Shown piece by piece: positions 32,487 to 41,004 of a stretch of DNA of 49,395 nt. The stretch spans positions 1 to 49,395 of the forward strand of contig DZBU01000006.1 in NCBI GenBank assembly GCA_022730015.1, given 5' to 3'. Position 1 is the first letter of the stretch; every line of letters starts with the position of its first letter. Made by a program: the position numbers and the translations under genes. The notes beneath the pieces are model-generated. The model searched no databases. It worked only from the letters and a program-made list of their open reading frames with translations, and was not told the DNA's origin. This stretch comes from Candidatus Elulimicrobium sp. (GTDB lineage: Bacteria; Patescibacteriota; Minisyncoccia; Phycocordibacterales; UBA918).

Positions 32487-32825
32487 ATGAAATCAACTAT
32501 GCAAAAAGCCATCATGCGCCGCGTGTACTACAGCTACGCGCTCAGTATTGTGTCGCACGCGATGTTCTGGCGGGGAATGTTCCTCAGCGTGGCCGGCGTA
32601 CTCTTGGCTGATTGGCTTCACGTGGCGAGTATTGCGCACAATTTCCTCTCTGTCCCTATCAGCAACGTACCACAGTTTGTCTTAAATTCGTTTATAAACG
32701 CCATTACTCACGGCGAGTTTCTCACCGCCCTCACCTTGGTCTTTGCTGGAGGAATCGCCATTTCTGCTGGCTACCATATCGCGCAAGTCATCACCGCACA
32801 TACGACCGTAGAAAAGACGGTATAA
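32487..32825 (+). CDS. small two-TM membrane protein
   Basis: I do not recognise this 112-residue protein. It has a short basic head, a membrane segment near residues 26-47 (MFWRGMFLSVAGVLLADWL region), a polar stretch, and a second segment near 76-100. No motif suggests a reaction. Position after an ECF sigma gene would allow a membrane-regulator role, but the gap and the lack of overlap make this weak. Confidence 0.6.
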   Translation: MKSTMQKAIMRRVYYSYALSIVSHAMFWRGMFLSVAGVLLADWLHVASIAHNFLSVPISNVPQFVLNSFINAITHGEFLTALTLVFAGGIAISAGYHIAQVITAHTTVEKTV

Positions 32826-32847
32826 AAAGTCGCAAAAGCCCCACAGT

Positions 32848-32874
32848 ACTTCAAGGCTCAACCTTGAGTAGTTT
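32848..32874. repeat. small hairpin downstream of the 112-residue protein
   Basis: TTCAAGG pairs with CCTTGAG around a CTCAA loop. It is not followed by a T-run, so it is a hairpin rather than a clear terminator. It precedes the large element that starts at 32880. Confidence 0.4.
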
Positions 32875-32879
32875 GATCG

Positions 32880-33016
32880 GTCCGTGTCGTGCTACCTCTT
32901 TTCCGAAACTCTGGAGCCTGCGAGCTTGGTCTTTTTGCTAAAAGTCGCAGGCGAAGCGTTAGTGCTCGCCCGCGGGAGGCGAGTGCGGTCGGAAAAGAGG
33001 TAGTGCGACTAAGGAC
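32880..33016. repeat. large nested inverted-repeat element near recA
   Basis: Outer arms of about 27 bases pair: GTCC with GGAC, then TCGTGCTACCTCTTTTCCGA (32887-32906) with TCGGAAAAGAGGTAGTGCGA (32989-33008), two mismatches. Inside are two hairpins side by side: GCCTGCGA/TCGCAGGC (32916-32923 with 32945-32952) and CTCGCC/GGCGAG (32965-32970 with 32978-32983). In build it resembles the 11045-11205 element but differs in sequence. It lies between the 112-residue gene and the recA terminator. The function is unknown. Confidence 0.7.
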
Positions 33017-33025
33017 AATGAAAAA

Positions 33026-33062
33026 CAAAAAACCACCAGAGAAAGTCAGACTGGTGGTTTTT
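33026..33062 (-). terminator. recA terminator
   Basis: AACCACCAG (33031-33039) pairs with CTGGTGGTT (33051-33059). On the minus strand a T-rich run follows, ending recA. Confidence 0.88.
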
Positions 33063-33081
33063 AGGTTAGTGTCTGAAAAGG

Positions 33082-34152
33082 TTACTTCTTTGCTTCTGCT
33101 TTGAGTTCTTGTCTGATCAACTTCAGTAGTTCAGCCTTGAGCTTCTTGTCTTCACGGAGGGTAGTGCGGGCTGCATCATAGCCACGCCCAAGTTTCACTA
33201 TGGTCGACTCATCGCCACCCGGAGGAGTGTATGAATATGAGGATCCCGATTTGGTTATAAACTTATACTTTTCGCCGAGTGCTAAAAGTTCACCTTCACG
33301 CGAGATACCCTCACCGTAAATAAGATCGAATTCAGTCACACGGAAGGGAGGAGCTACTTTATTTTTCACTACCTTTACTCGGTGACGACCACCAACCACC
33401 TCTTCACCCTTTTTGATCTGAGCGATACGGCGAATATCAAGACGCACCGAGGTGTAGAACTTTAGTGCCTTTCCACCTGGGGTAGTTTCAGGGTTACCAA
33501 ACATCACACCAATTTGCATACGAATTTGGTTAATGAAGATAACCACCGTCTTACTCTTGGCCGAGATACTGGTGAGTTTACGCAAGGCCTGACTCATGAG
33601 ACGAGCTTGTTTTCCAACATGGTGTGCACCCATCTCACCTTCGATCTCATCGCGGGGCGTGAGAGCAGCGACCGAGTCAATGACCACCACGTCAATCTTG
33701 CCCGAACGCACGAGTGATTCTACGATCTCGAGTGCTTGCTCGCCATTGTCCGGCTGAGAGATGAGGAGTTCATCGAGCTTTACCCCGAGATTACCAGCGT
33801 ATTCAGGGTCCATCGCGTGTTCCGCGTCAATGAAAGCACAGATACCACCAGCCTTTTGTGCTTCGGCAATAGCGTGAAGGGCTAAGGTAGTCTTGCCGGA
33901 AGACTCCGGACCAAAGATCTCAATGATACGACCACGTGGGTAGCCACCGATGCCGAGCGCTTCGTCGAGTCCAATCGAACCAGAGGGGATCACTTCAATA
34001 TCAACATGCTTGGTCTCGGCCAAGGTCATGATGGCTTCGTCGCCGAATTTGGTCTTGATACTGCGAATGGTCTCCAAGATCGCGTTCGATCCCTTCACCT
34101 CTGTTTCAGAAGTTGAGTCAGAGGGAGTATTTTTCTTTGCTTTTGCTGCCAT
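33082..34152 (-). CDS. recA: recombinase RecA
   Basis: RecA forms filaments on single-stranded DNA for strand exchange and SOS signalling. The 356-residue product has the P-loop GPESSGKT at 81-88, the [19 protein letters not shown] Walker B and L1 entry, [23 protein letters not shown] (L2), and the C-terminal [13 protein letters not shown] Lys/Thr/Ser-rich head of about 25 residues precedes the usual start. No LexA-like box could be recognised. Its upstream region contains copy 2 of the conserved hairpin element and a second hairpin (34203-34232). RecO and SSB are also in the window. Confidence 0.97.
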   Translation of the reverse strand: MAAKAKKNTPSDSTSETEVKGSNAILETIRSIKTKFGDEAIMTLAETKHVDIEVIPSGSIGLDEALGIGGYPRGRIIEIFGPESSGKTTLALHAIAEAQKAGGICAFIDAEHAMDPEYAGNLGVKLDELLISQPDNGEQALEIVESLVRSGKIDVVVIDSVAALTPRDEIEGEMGAHHVGKQARLMSQALRKLTSISAKSKTVVIFINQIRMQIGVMFGNPETTPGGKALKFYTSVRLDIRRIAQIKKGEEVVGGRHRVKVVKNKVAPPFRVTEFDLIYGEGISREGELLALGEKYKFITKSGSSYSYTPPGGDESTIVKLGRGYDAARTTLREDKKLKAELLKLIRQELKAEAKK

Positions 34153-34202
34153 TGTGATTCTTAATTATTAGATCTTAGTAAATTTTGGACTCCTTAGTCT
34201 AG

Positions 34203-34232
34203 TGATTTCAGCCGGGAAAAAGGCTGAAATCA
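34203..34232. repeat. hairpin in the recA upstream region
   Basis: GATTTCAGCC pairs with GGCTGAAATC around a short A-rich loop. No T-run follows on either strand. It lies between the conserved element copy 2 and the recA start and is probably in the recA leader. Confidence 0.55.
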
Positions 34233-34241
34233 AGACATAGC

Positions 34242-34306
34242 ACCACATGGGTATTTCCGTTTTTATAGTCGGCTGATGCCTCCTTAAAAACTAGGTCATT
34301 CAGAAT
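34242..34306 (-). repeat. conserved intergenic hairpin element, copy 2 of 3
   Basis: Read on the minus strand this matches copy 1 (697-766) almost base for base over about 50 nt, including TGACCTAGTTTTTAAGGAGG and GCCGACTATAAAAACGGAAAT. The GGC/GCC inner stem is kept while its four-base loop differs (ATCA here, ATTT in copy 1). It is preceded on the same strand by GAGCGAAGCGATTAT, related to the bases before copy 3. It lies 90 bp upstream of recA in the same direction. Confidence 0.75.
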
Positions 34307-34325
34307 AATCGCTTCGCTCATTTCT

Positions 34326-34697
34326 TCAGTTAAAACTTGCTGGAAGATACACAAATGATCTGGTAATGATCGTTTCGCGACCATAGCGATCTTCAGCGCG
34401 TAGCGTGGCTATAGTATAGCCGTTTTCGAGCACGAACGCTTCCTTGAAATTCCCATCTGGATCAGTATAGATCGGTCGATCATTGAGCCAGAGTCGGGTG
34501 ATATTAAAGGCGGTTCCTACAAGGGTAACCTGTCGTTCGTTGCTGACCGAAGGTGGAACCTCGGTCAGGGTGATTCGTGGTCCAACGATCATATATCGTG
34601 CTTGAAATATCACGTATCCCAAGACAAACAGTAAAAAGAGCGCCAAGAAGGAAAGTCGCACGATCGAACGAAAGGAAAGGTCAGACCACATGATCAA
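34326..34697 (-). CDS. membrane-anchored Ig-like domain protein
   Basis: The 123-residue protein has one membrane segment near 11-32 and an outer beta domain: PRITLTEVPPSVSNERQVTLVGTAFNITRLWLNDRPIYTDPDGNFKEAFVLENG. This pattern (a small extracellular Ig-like or glucodextranase-B-type fold) is common after ftsK-like or secretion genes in CPR genomes. It overlaps the end of ftsK by four bases and so is co-translated with it. No reaction is suggested; a structural or protein-binding role in the envelope is plausible. Confidence 0.65.
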   Translation of the reverse strand: MIMWSDLSFRSIVRLSFLALFLLFVLGYVIFQARYMIVGPRITLTEVPPSVSNERQVTLVGTAFNITRLWLNDRPIYTDPDGNFKEAFVLENGYTIATLRAEDRYGRETIITRSFVYLPASFN

Positions 34698-36925
34698 TCG
34701 CGGAAACGGTTGAAACCGTCTTCAAGCTCTTCTGGCGGGCGCTCCGCGCCCGCCTCCTTCGGCGTACCGTTTCCTCCACTCAGCACCTCTCGCGGCCTTG
34801 AGCCATCGGCTGGGCCGATTACGCCATTTTCTTCGAGGAGATCCATTAGGCGAGCCGCTCGCGAGTATCCGACCCGTAGCTTACGCTGTATGTATGAAGT
34901 TGAAGCCTTACCGGCCTCCGTGACCGCTAGCTTGGCATCTTCATATAGATCATCATCTGCGTCGTCACTGCCACCGATCATGGCATTGAACACCGAATCA
35001 TTGCTGCCAGCATGATCTTCGAGGTTAATGGTATCAAGCTGGTGCATCTCTTGCTTCTTGAGGTATTCGACCACGTGCTTGATCTCTTCTTCCGATACGT
35101 ACGCGGATTGTAGTCGGATCGGCTTTGGACTATCCGAAGACTGATAGAGCATGTCGCCCTGACCAAGCAGCTTTTCCGCTCCGACCGTATCAATAATGGT
35201 GCGAGAGTCTACCTGTGAAGCTACCATGAGTGCGATACGGGTTGGGATGTTGGCTTTGATCGTGCCGGTAATAACGTTTACCGATGGACGTTGGGTCGCA
35301 AGAATAAGATGAATACCCACCGCGCGACTCATCTGCGCCAAACGCACGATACAAGCTTCTAGTTCACGAGGGTACGCCTGCATCAGGTCGTTGAGCTCGT
35401 CGAGCATGATCACAATATAAGGGAGCGCCTCAGGCAGACTGGCCTGATCTTCTTCTTTAGAGCCAGCTTCTTCCCAGGCCTTTTTGGCGGTCTGGTAGAC
35501 ATTCTTATGGTACGAAGCGATGTTTTGTACGTGCTCGGTCTCGAGGATGTCGTACCGTCGTTCCATTTCCTTTACTGCCCAAGAGAGTGCCTGAATGGCT
35601 TTCTTGGCTTGGGTTATGACTGGCATCAGCAAATGCGGGATTTTGTTATAGAGCGTGAGTTCCACGCGCTTTGGGTCGACCAAAATAAAGCGAAGCTGGT
35701 CAGGGGAGTTGCGGTAGAGGAGTGAGATGATGATGTTGTGGATCGTGACCGACTTACCTGCACCGGTGGTACCGGCAATAAGTCCGTGTGGCATGCGCGC
35801 AATGTTGGTGAAGTGTACGTGGCCCGTGACGTCTTTTCCGAGCGCAGCGATCAGTGGATGTGGAGAGTCAGTGTATTCCGGAGTAGAGAGGAGCGAGGCG
35901 AGTGATACCGTAGCGCGGACCTGGTTTGGTACTTCGATACCCACCAGTGACTTCCCAGGGATCGGTGCCTCGATACGGATCGTACTGGCCTTGAGTGCGA
36001 GTTGGAGTTCTTGCTGCAGTCCGACGATACGAGAGATTTTTACACCTTGCGCTGGCTTGAGTGAGTAGCGGGTAATGGTTGGTCCGCTTTCGACCGCGTC
36101 CATCTCGACACTGATACCGAAGTCTCGGAGGGTACGTTTGATGGTGTTGGCATTGGCTTTCACGTCGCCGATCTGTGCCTTTCCTTTGTCTTTACTCAAG
36201 AGGGAGATTGGAGGAGCGATATACGGACCACTGAAGTTCTTGATGATGAACTCATTGTTCTTGAGTTTCGCCAGTGCCGCAACCTGCTTGGCAGCGTTAC
36301 CAAGGACACTAGAGTTTTCCGGCTCGTCATCCTCCTCGTCCGTGTTTCCGTCCTTGCCGCTGACTGGCTCAAGCTCAGGGAGATCGAGGGCTTCGATATC
36401 GCTATTGTCTTCGATGTCGTCTTTGTGTGTACGTTTGAGAAACGCAGGGTAGGAAAGACCGGTATTGAAAAGCAAAAAGAGTGAGATGAGGGTGAGGCCA
36501 AAGATCAGTACGCCCGAGACCAACCCTCCCAACATAGTGGCAAGTGGCCAAGCCACCGCCAGTCCGACCCAGCCACCGAGCGTAGCTTCGTAAAGTTCAA
36601 GACCACCAAGAAGGGAGATGAAGAGAAGCAAGGTACCGGCGATTTTGGCGCCACTTATCTGCTGGTCTTCTTCTCGTGGATTGAGCAGTACATATATATA
36701 GGTAACGCAGATAAGTGGCGCCAACCACGCTCCTGTGCCAAACAGCTTCTCAAGACCGAGTGCGGTGTAGGTACCCACTGGTCCCGCGTAGTCAAAGAGC
36801 GCGAACAAAAAGAAGACTGCCAAAATACCCATCACCACTGCCCAGATGGCTTGCTTGGCATGCGGACTAAGATCATCAAAAAAAGGTTTCCGCTCGAGTT
36901 TAGGAATGTGTTTCTTTCGGGCCAT
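34694..36925 (-). CDS. ftsK: DNA translocase FtsK/SpoIIIE
   Basis: FtsK pumps DNA through the division septum to finish chromosome segregation. The 743-residue product has four membrane segments in residues 26-160, an acidic linker (165-205), the alpha/beta motor with Walker A GTTGAGKS at 385-392, Walker B IVIMLDELNDLM and the ATQRPSVNVITGTIKANIPTR signature, then a C-terminal winged-helix gamma domain (AGKASTSYIQRKLRVGYSRAARLMDLLEENGVIGP) that reads KOPS-like sites. The linker is short compared with E. coli. The gene is the first of a two-gene unit with the Ig-like protein. Confidence 0.96.
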   Translation of the reverse strand: MARKKHIPKLERKPFFDDLSPHAKQAIWAVVMGILAVFFLFALFDYAGPVGTYTALGLEKLFGTGAWLAPLICVTYIYVLLNPREEDQQISGAKIAGTLLLFISLLGGLELYEATLGGWVGLAVAWPLATMLGGLVSGVLIFGLTLISLFLLFNTGLSYPAFLKRTHKDDIEDNSDIEALDLPELEPVSGKDGNTDEEDDEPENSSVLGNAAKQVAALAKLKNNEFIIKNFSGPYIAPPISLLSKDKGKAQIGDVKANANTIKRTLRDFGISVEMDAVESGPTITRYSLKPAQGVKISRIVGLQQELQLALKASTIRIEAPIPGKSLVGIEVPNQVRATVSLASLLSTPEYTDSPHPLIAALGKDVTGHVHFTNIARMPHGLIAGTTGAGKSVTIHNIIISLLYRNSPDQLRFILVDPKRVELTLYNKIPHLLMPVITQAKKAIQALSWAVKEMERRYDILETEHVQNIASYHKNVYQTAKKAWEEAGSKEEDQASLPEALPYIVIMLDELNDLMQAYPRELEACIVRLAQMSRAVGIHLILATQRPSVNVITGTIKANIPTRIALMVASQVDSRTIIDTVGAEKLLGQGDMLYQSSDSPKPIRLQSAYVSEEEIKHVVEYLKKQEMHQLDTINLEDHAGSNDSVFNAMIGGSDDADDDLYEDAKLAVTEAGKASTSYIQRKLRVGYSRAARLMDLLEENGVIGPADGSRPREVLSGGNGTPKEAGAERPPEELEDGFNRFRD

Positions 36926-37114
36926 AAGGCAGGTTCATGCGTTCAAAATATCCTGTAATTAGTACCCTGACATGATACCACGCCAGGTAAATCGCGGCTG
37001 TAAGACAAAGCCCTCCGGGTCATAAGGACAGCTTGCAAAGTCCAGAAATGTCTTTATAGTGGAAGTATCGTACAACCCACCAGAGTCTTTTATAAGGTAA
37101 AGGTCAGTAAAGGT

Positions 37115-37849
37115 ATGCAACTCGAAAAAGACAATTTGATACAGGTTAAAAGACTTTCTAGTGATGACAATTACTACAGTAATGTCTTTAAGAAAACAGA
37201 GAAGCTCGTCTCTGTTGTTTTCTACGTCTTGTCTGAGACAAAGATGTCTCCAAGCACAGAGACGCATATTCAAATTATAAAAGACAGAGCGCTCAAGACC
37301 CACGAACTTTCTTTAGAGACACTCATGTTGCAACGCCATGAACTCCATGAAGGACTCCTCCGTTTTCAATACGGACTGGTAGCGCTCCAGAGTACCCTCA
37401 AGATCGCCGAGGTCGCGCGTGTCATTCCCGAGGACATCGCGCTGCTCTTTGCTGATCAGCTCGACGCTATCATGCGGTACATCAACAACCACTACCTTAG
37501 CAAAGAAGGAGTATCTGCTATCGAGCTGACCGAGGTCAGCATCCCGCGCGCCACCACTCGCCCGACAAGCAAGGGAAGCGGATCTCCGCAGCGACAGCGC
37601 CGGGTGAATATCCCAGCTGGGGATATTAGTACCGACGCATACTTGGTCTATAGCCAACTGACCGATAGAGCCGAGCGCATAAAGACAGTCCTTGAAGCAA
37701 AACCGCAAGCAACTATCAAAGACATTGCGGAAGTTATCACCGATGTAAGCGAAAAGACTATTCAGCGTGAACTGAATAGTCTCATAGAAAAAGGACAAGT
37801 ATTGCGAGAAGGGGAAAGACGTTGGTCACGCTACTCAGTACAGAAGTAA
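37115..37849 (+). CDS. helical protein with C-terminal winged helix
   Basis: The 244-residue protein has an N-terminal helical domain (SNVFKKTEKLVSVVFYVLSET, then long amphipathic helices to about residue 130) and a Ser/Arg-rich linker. Its C-terminal winged-helix-like segment reads AERIKTVLEAKPQATIKDIAEVITDVSEKTIQRELNSLIEKGQVLREGERRWSRY. The last part resembles DeoR-type or replication-type HTHs and likely binds DNA. I recall similar KTEKLV-type proteins as common in CPR genomes without a known function. It lies upstream of the surface-layer gene, so a regulator role there is possible. A downstream Met at 37244 is a less likely start. Confidence 0.65.
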   Translation: MQLEKDNLIQVKRLSSDDNYYSNVFKKTEKLVSVVFYVLSETKMSPSTETHIQIIKDRALKTHELSLETLMLQRHELHEGLLRFQYGLVALQSTLKIAEVARVIPEDIALLFADQLDAIMRYINNHYLSKEGVSAIELTEVSIPRATTRPTSKGSGSPQRQRRVNIPAGDISTDAYLVYSQLTDRAERIKTVLEAKPQATIKDIAEVITDVSEKTIQRELNSLIEKGQVLREGERRWSRYSVQK

Positions 37850-38688
37850 TGTCCGCAAAAGAGTCTCTGACCTTGACGTAGAGACTGATAAGGATAACAA
37901 TATAAAAAGACACATTCCTGCAGTTGTAAAAGACGCTTCGGACAATAGTGAGAGACATTACTGCCATGCAGCACGCAGTCCTCACGAACCGCTCATACCA
38001 CCATGGCTCAGAGACACTTGGCCTCACGCAGAAACAAAGAGTTGCACAAAGAAGTTTTTTGTTTCCTAATATGCGAGGCAGTAAGAGCCCCAGTAACCAT
38101 TCGTCATCAATAGCAGGAAGGTAAAGAGGTGCTTTTTTCGTCTATAAAAAGTGTGGTGATCATGACGTTGTAAAGATCCATCGCGTGTTCCATAACACCA
38201 TGTATCCACAACCTGTGAACTCCCTCACTAGTCGAAAAGATGCTACTATCTTTGTACGCGCTCGTGCGCTTTTTTTCTAGCCAGATCCGTGTTTCGTGTA
38301 GACCACGACAACACCGGTTAGAGACAAAAGTCACAAGGGATGTGCGAAATGTTCATTGTCAATCTCGTGAGCCTTGTTGTTTTACACAACAGAGCAAGAG
38401 CAAGACCTGAGTCGACAAAAGATCACTCAGCTATATATAAAACCCAAACCCCCGCCCCACCTTTTCCCGTTCGAAACTCCGCGTGAGTTTTGTCTCTGCC
38501 TCACCGACACACCCCCTCATTTCGCAGCCTAGCTTCATGCCTTCGGGTATGAGGTTTGGTGATATTAGGTAAGTGGGTTGATAACCCATTTGCCAATATG
38601 AATTAATTCATATTATTAGACTATCAACATAACGCTTACGAAAGTAAGTACGCGTAGTTAATTACGCACATTACAGATAATTATAGTT
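37850..38688 (+). other. 838-bp gene-free leader of the surface-layer gene
   Basis: No convincing gene is present; short minus-strand frames have no family features. Visible structures include an AGTCTCT/AGAGACT hairpin (about 37872-37883 region), TGTTGT/ACAACA near 38378-38395, and a T/A-rich TATATATAA at about 38430 that could be a -10. Last comes a run of five tight hairpins from 38532 to the start codon. Long stable leaders are expected for abundant surface proteins. The promoter position is not certain. Confidence 0.6.
38532..38668 (+). promoter_or_regulatory. five-hairpin 5' leader segment
   Basis: In order: CTTCATGCC-TTCG-GGTATGAGG (38533-38554), TGGGTT-GAT-AACCCA (about 38574-38588), the perfect palindrome AATATGAATTAATTCATATT (38595-38614), CTTAC-GAAA-GTAAG (38635-38648) and GCGTA-GTTAAT-TACGC (38652-38667). 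They sit back to back just before the surface-layer start and probably protect or tune the mRNA. Confidence 0.6.
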
Positions 38689-40698
38689 ATGACTCTTACA
38701 AAAGACATTGCTGCTAAGTTCGCTATTGCGATCGTAGCAGTTGCGATGGTTCTTTCTGCATTTGCTCCAGTAGCAAAGGCACAGACCACCGAAGACCTAC
38801 AGACGATGATCAATGACTTGCTCGCACAGGTTGCTGCTCTCCAGTCACAAGCTGGCCAGGGTGCTACTTCAGCAGCAGGTGTTTGCCCTTACACATGGAC
38901 TCGTGACCTCAACACTGGTGCTACTGGTGCTGATGTAAAGATGCTCCAGATGTTCCTCAACGCTGATGCAGATACTCGCGTATCAGCAGAAGGTGTAGGT
39001 TCAGCCGGAATGGAAACTGAGTACTACGGTCCAGCGACCGCAGCTGCAGTTTCAAAGCTTCAGGTTAAGTACCGTGCAGATATCCTTTCACCAGCAAACT
39101 TGGTGAATCCAACTGGATACTTCGGTCCATCATCACGTGCTAAGGCTAATGCACTTTGTGCAGCAGCTCCAGTAGTAGATGATTCAACTGATGACACAAC
39201 TGATGACGAAACTACAGATGAAGATACTGAAGACATGGAGCTCTCAGGTGAGGCTTCACTCGACACAATGACCCTGGACTCAGCTTCAGACGATGAACTT
39301 GAGGAAGGTGCAGAGGATGCAGAGATCGCTACAGTAACTTTCGAGTTCACTGACGGTGATGCTGAAATTTCACGTCTCGACATCGCACTTGTTGGTACAG
39401 GTGACGAAGTTGATCCATGGGACACTTTTGAAACCGTTTCACTTTGGGTAGACGGTGACAAGGTAGCTGAAATGGACGCTACTGACGAAGATGATTACCT
39501 CAACGAAGATGACGGTTCACTCCGCTTCACAGGTCTTGACATCGTAGCGATGGAAGATGAGGAAGTAGAAATCGTAGTAGCTGCTACTGTACAAAGTTCA
39601 GTAGATGGTACTGACGATGGAGAGGACTGGACTGTATCAGTAGATGCACTCCGTTTCTTCGATGCTGATGGTGTTGCTACTACCGAAGACGGTACTGTAG
39701 GCCCAGATGATTTCGCAGATACAGTAGCCTTCACTATTGATGAGGCCGGTTCAGAGGATGAGCTTATCGCTAAGACTTCATCAGATGACCTAGATGCTAC
39801 TACTCTTCAGGTAGAAGATGACCAGAAGTCAGATTGGTACACTGTATTCGTGTTTGATCTCGACACTGACGATTCAATCAACGATATTGAGCTCAATTCA
39901 ATCAAGGTAAACGCTTCCACTACAATGGTTTCGTACAACACTTTGGTTGATGATGCTGAACTCGTTATTGACGGTGTTACTATCGATGATGTAACTGTTG
40001 CTTACGGTGACAGTGCTACAACATCAGCAGTTCTTACCTTCGATGTTGATGGCGATGTCATGATCGACGCTGGTGACCGTGTGGCTGCTGAGCTCCGACT
40101 CCGCTTCAAGTCACTTGCTACAACTACCGAAGGTGCAACTATACAAGGTTCAGTCTCTTCACTCACTACATCTATCGTAGATGCTCAAGGTGCTGATGAC
40201 CTTGCTAATGGTCAGCTCGGTGGCGCCGCTACTGGTGACGCACACACACTTCGAACAACTGGTATCATTACTGCATCAGGAGATAATTCAGCTGTTGTAA
40301 CAACAGGTGATACTGCTGGTGATGACTACGCAACCTTCGAGGTTGAAGTAGAAGTTACTGCCTTCGAACAGGATGTACGTATCTCAACGAACGTTGCTAC
40401 TTCAGTAGCTTACACAATCGTTGATGGTGCAGGTGTAGTTGTAGGTGGTACCTCAACTCCAGTCCTCACTTCAACAGCTGATGAGAATGGTGGTTACTTC
40501 GAAATTAACGAAGGCGAGACTGAGACAATCACTCTCCAAGTTACCTTCGATGCAACTACTGCTGGTGCAGCTGCACGTTTGGTCTTCGGCTCAATCACTT
40601 TTGATGAGCTAGGAACTCTCGTGACTACAGATGACACTACACAGACCCTTCTCCCAGTTACTGACTACCGATCTGACGTTGTAACTCTCGTTAACTAG
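38689..40698 (+). CDS. secreted acidic surface-layer-type protein with peptidoglycan-binding-like domain
   Basis: The 669-residue protein begins with a signal peptide ending VAKA (about residue 31). A peptidoglycan-binding-1-like domain follows (DLNTGATGADVKMLQMFLNAD, YYGPATAAAVSKLQVKYR, GYFGPSSRAKANALC) with two Cys that may bridge. A Thr/Asp/Glu-rich linker and a long beta-rich region full of Asp and Thr complete the chain. The predicted charge is strongly negative. Codon use is uniform and restricted (GCT, GAC, GTA, TCA favoured), as expected for very high expression. Together with the long leader and strong terminator this suggests the main cell-surface (S-layer-like) protein. Exact assembly is inferred. 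Confidence 0.8.
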   Translation: MTLTKDIAAKFAIAIVAVAMVLSAFAPVAKAQTTEDLQTMINDLLAQVAALQSQAGQGATSAAGVCPYTWTRDLNTGATGADVKMLQMFLNADADTRVSAEGVGSAGMETEYYGPATAAAVSKLQVKYRADILSPANLVNPTGYFGPSSRAKANALCAAAPVVDDSTDDTTDDETTDEDTEDMELSGEASLDTMTLDSASDDELEEGAEDAEIATVTFEFTDGDAEISRLDIALVGTGDEVDPWDTFETVSLWVDGDKVAEMDATDEDDYLNEDDGSLRFTGLDIVAMEDEEVEIVVAATVQSSVDGTDDGEDWTVSVDALRFFDADGVATTEDGTVGPDDFADTVAFTIDEAGSEDELIAKTSSDDLDATTLQVEDDQKSDWYTVFVFDLDTDDSINDIELNSIKVNASTTMVSYNTLVDDAELVIDGVTIDDVTVAYGDSATTSAVLTFDVDGDVMIDAGDRVAAELRLRFKSLATTTEGATIQGSVSSLTTSIVDAQGADDLANGQLGGAATGDAHTLRTTGIITASGDNSAVVTTGDTAGDDYATFEVEVEVTAFEQDVRISTNVATSVAYTIVDGAGVVVGGTSTPVLTSTADENGGYFEINEGETETITLQVTFDATTAGAAARLVFGSITFDELGTLVTTDDTTQTLLPVTDYRSDVVTLVN

Positions 40699-40741
40699 TT
40701 AACGAAGGAACCACGTTAAACGGAAGTTTAGCTAAGAGATA

Positions 40742-40776
40742 ACAAAAAGCCCCCGCAAATGCGGGGGCTTTTTGTA
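40742..40776 (+). terminator. terminator of the surface-layer gene
   Basis: A perfect stem AAAAAGCCCCCGC with GCGGGGGCTTTTT around an AAAT loop, 44 bp after the stop codon. Confidence 0.94.
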
Positions 40777-40796
40777 TACTAACTCCGGGAAATGGT

Positions 40797-40925
40797 GGAA
40801 ATGGGGACAGGGACAATTAAATCATAAAAAGTATGGTCTAATATTTATTCCTTATTTCCACAGAAAAACGCGATGCGCAAGCATCGCGTTTTTCTGTGGG
40901 GCTCCGCCTAGGACTCTCCTAGGCA
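40797..40925 (+). repeat. 129-bp direct repeat, copy A
   Basis: Identical by eye to 41530-41658. It opens with GGAAATGGGGACAGGGACAA, a GGGGACAGG-type sequence I associate with REP-like elements. It contains a 19-bp perfect hairpin with GCAA loop (40858-40899, CCACAGAAAAACGCGATGC arm) and ends with a GCCTAGGA-CTC-TCCTAGGC hairpin. With copy B it brackets the MazF-type toxin gene. Confidence 0.92.
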
Positions 40926-40942
40926 AAGACAGCGATCTGTAT

Positions 40943-40976
40943 TAACCGGCCGGCGCCAAAGGCGCCGGCCGGTTTG
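40943..40976. repeat. perfect GC palindrome before the toxin gene
   Basis: AACCGGCCGGCGCC pairs perfectly with its complement around an AAA loop. Only three T residues follow, so it is a weak terminator at best. It lies between repeat copy A and the toxin promoter and may insulate the toxin gene. Confidence 0.6.
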
Positions 40977-40988
40977 CATATTACCTCA

Positions 40989-40997
40989 TGCTACAAT
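40989..40997 (+). promoter_or_regulatory. extended -10 giving a leaderless toxin mRNA
   Basis: TG-C-TACAAT ends seven bases before the ATG at 41005, so the transcript likely begins at the start codon. This also fixes the start. Confidence 0.6.
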
Positions 40998-41004
40998 TTT
41001 TCAC

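Noticed and set aside
38205-38225. TATCCACA-like DnaA box, with a second weak match near 48313
   Set aside because: Single imperfect boxes far apart, no dnaA or dnaN nearby and no box cluster, so no case for a replication origin.
37782-38334. Two minus-strand frames of 81 and 75 codons in the surface-layer leader
   Set aside because: No family features, no ribosome site, and composition like the non-coding background. One overlaps the end of the HTH gene.
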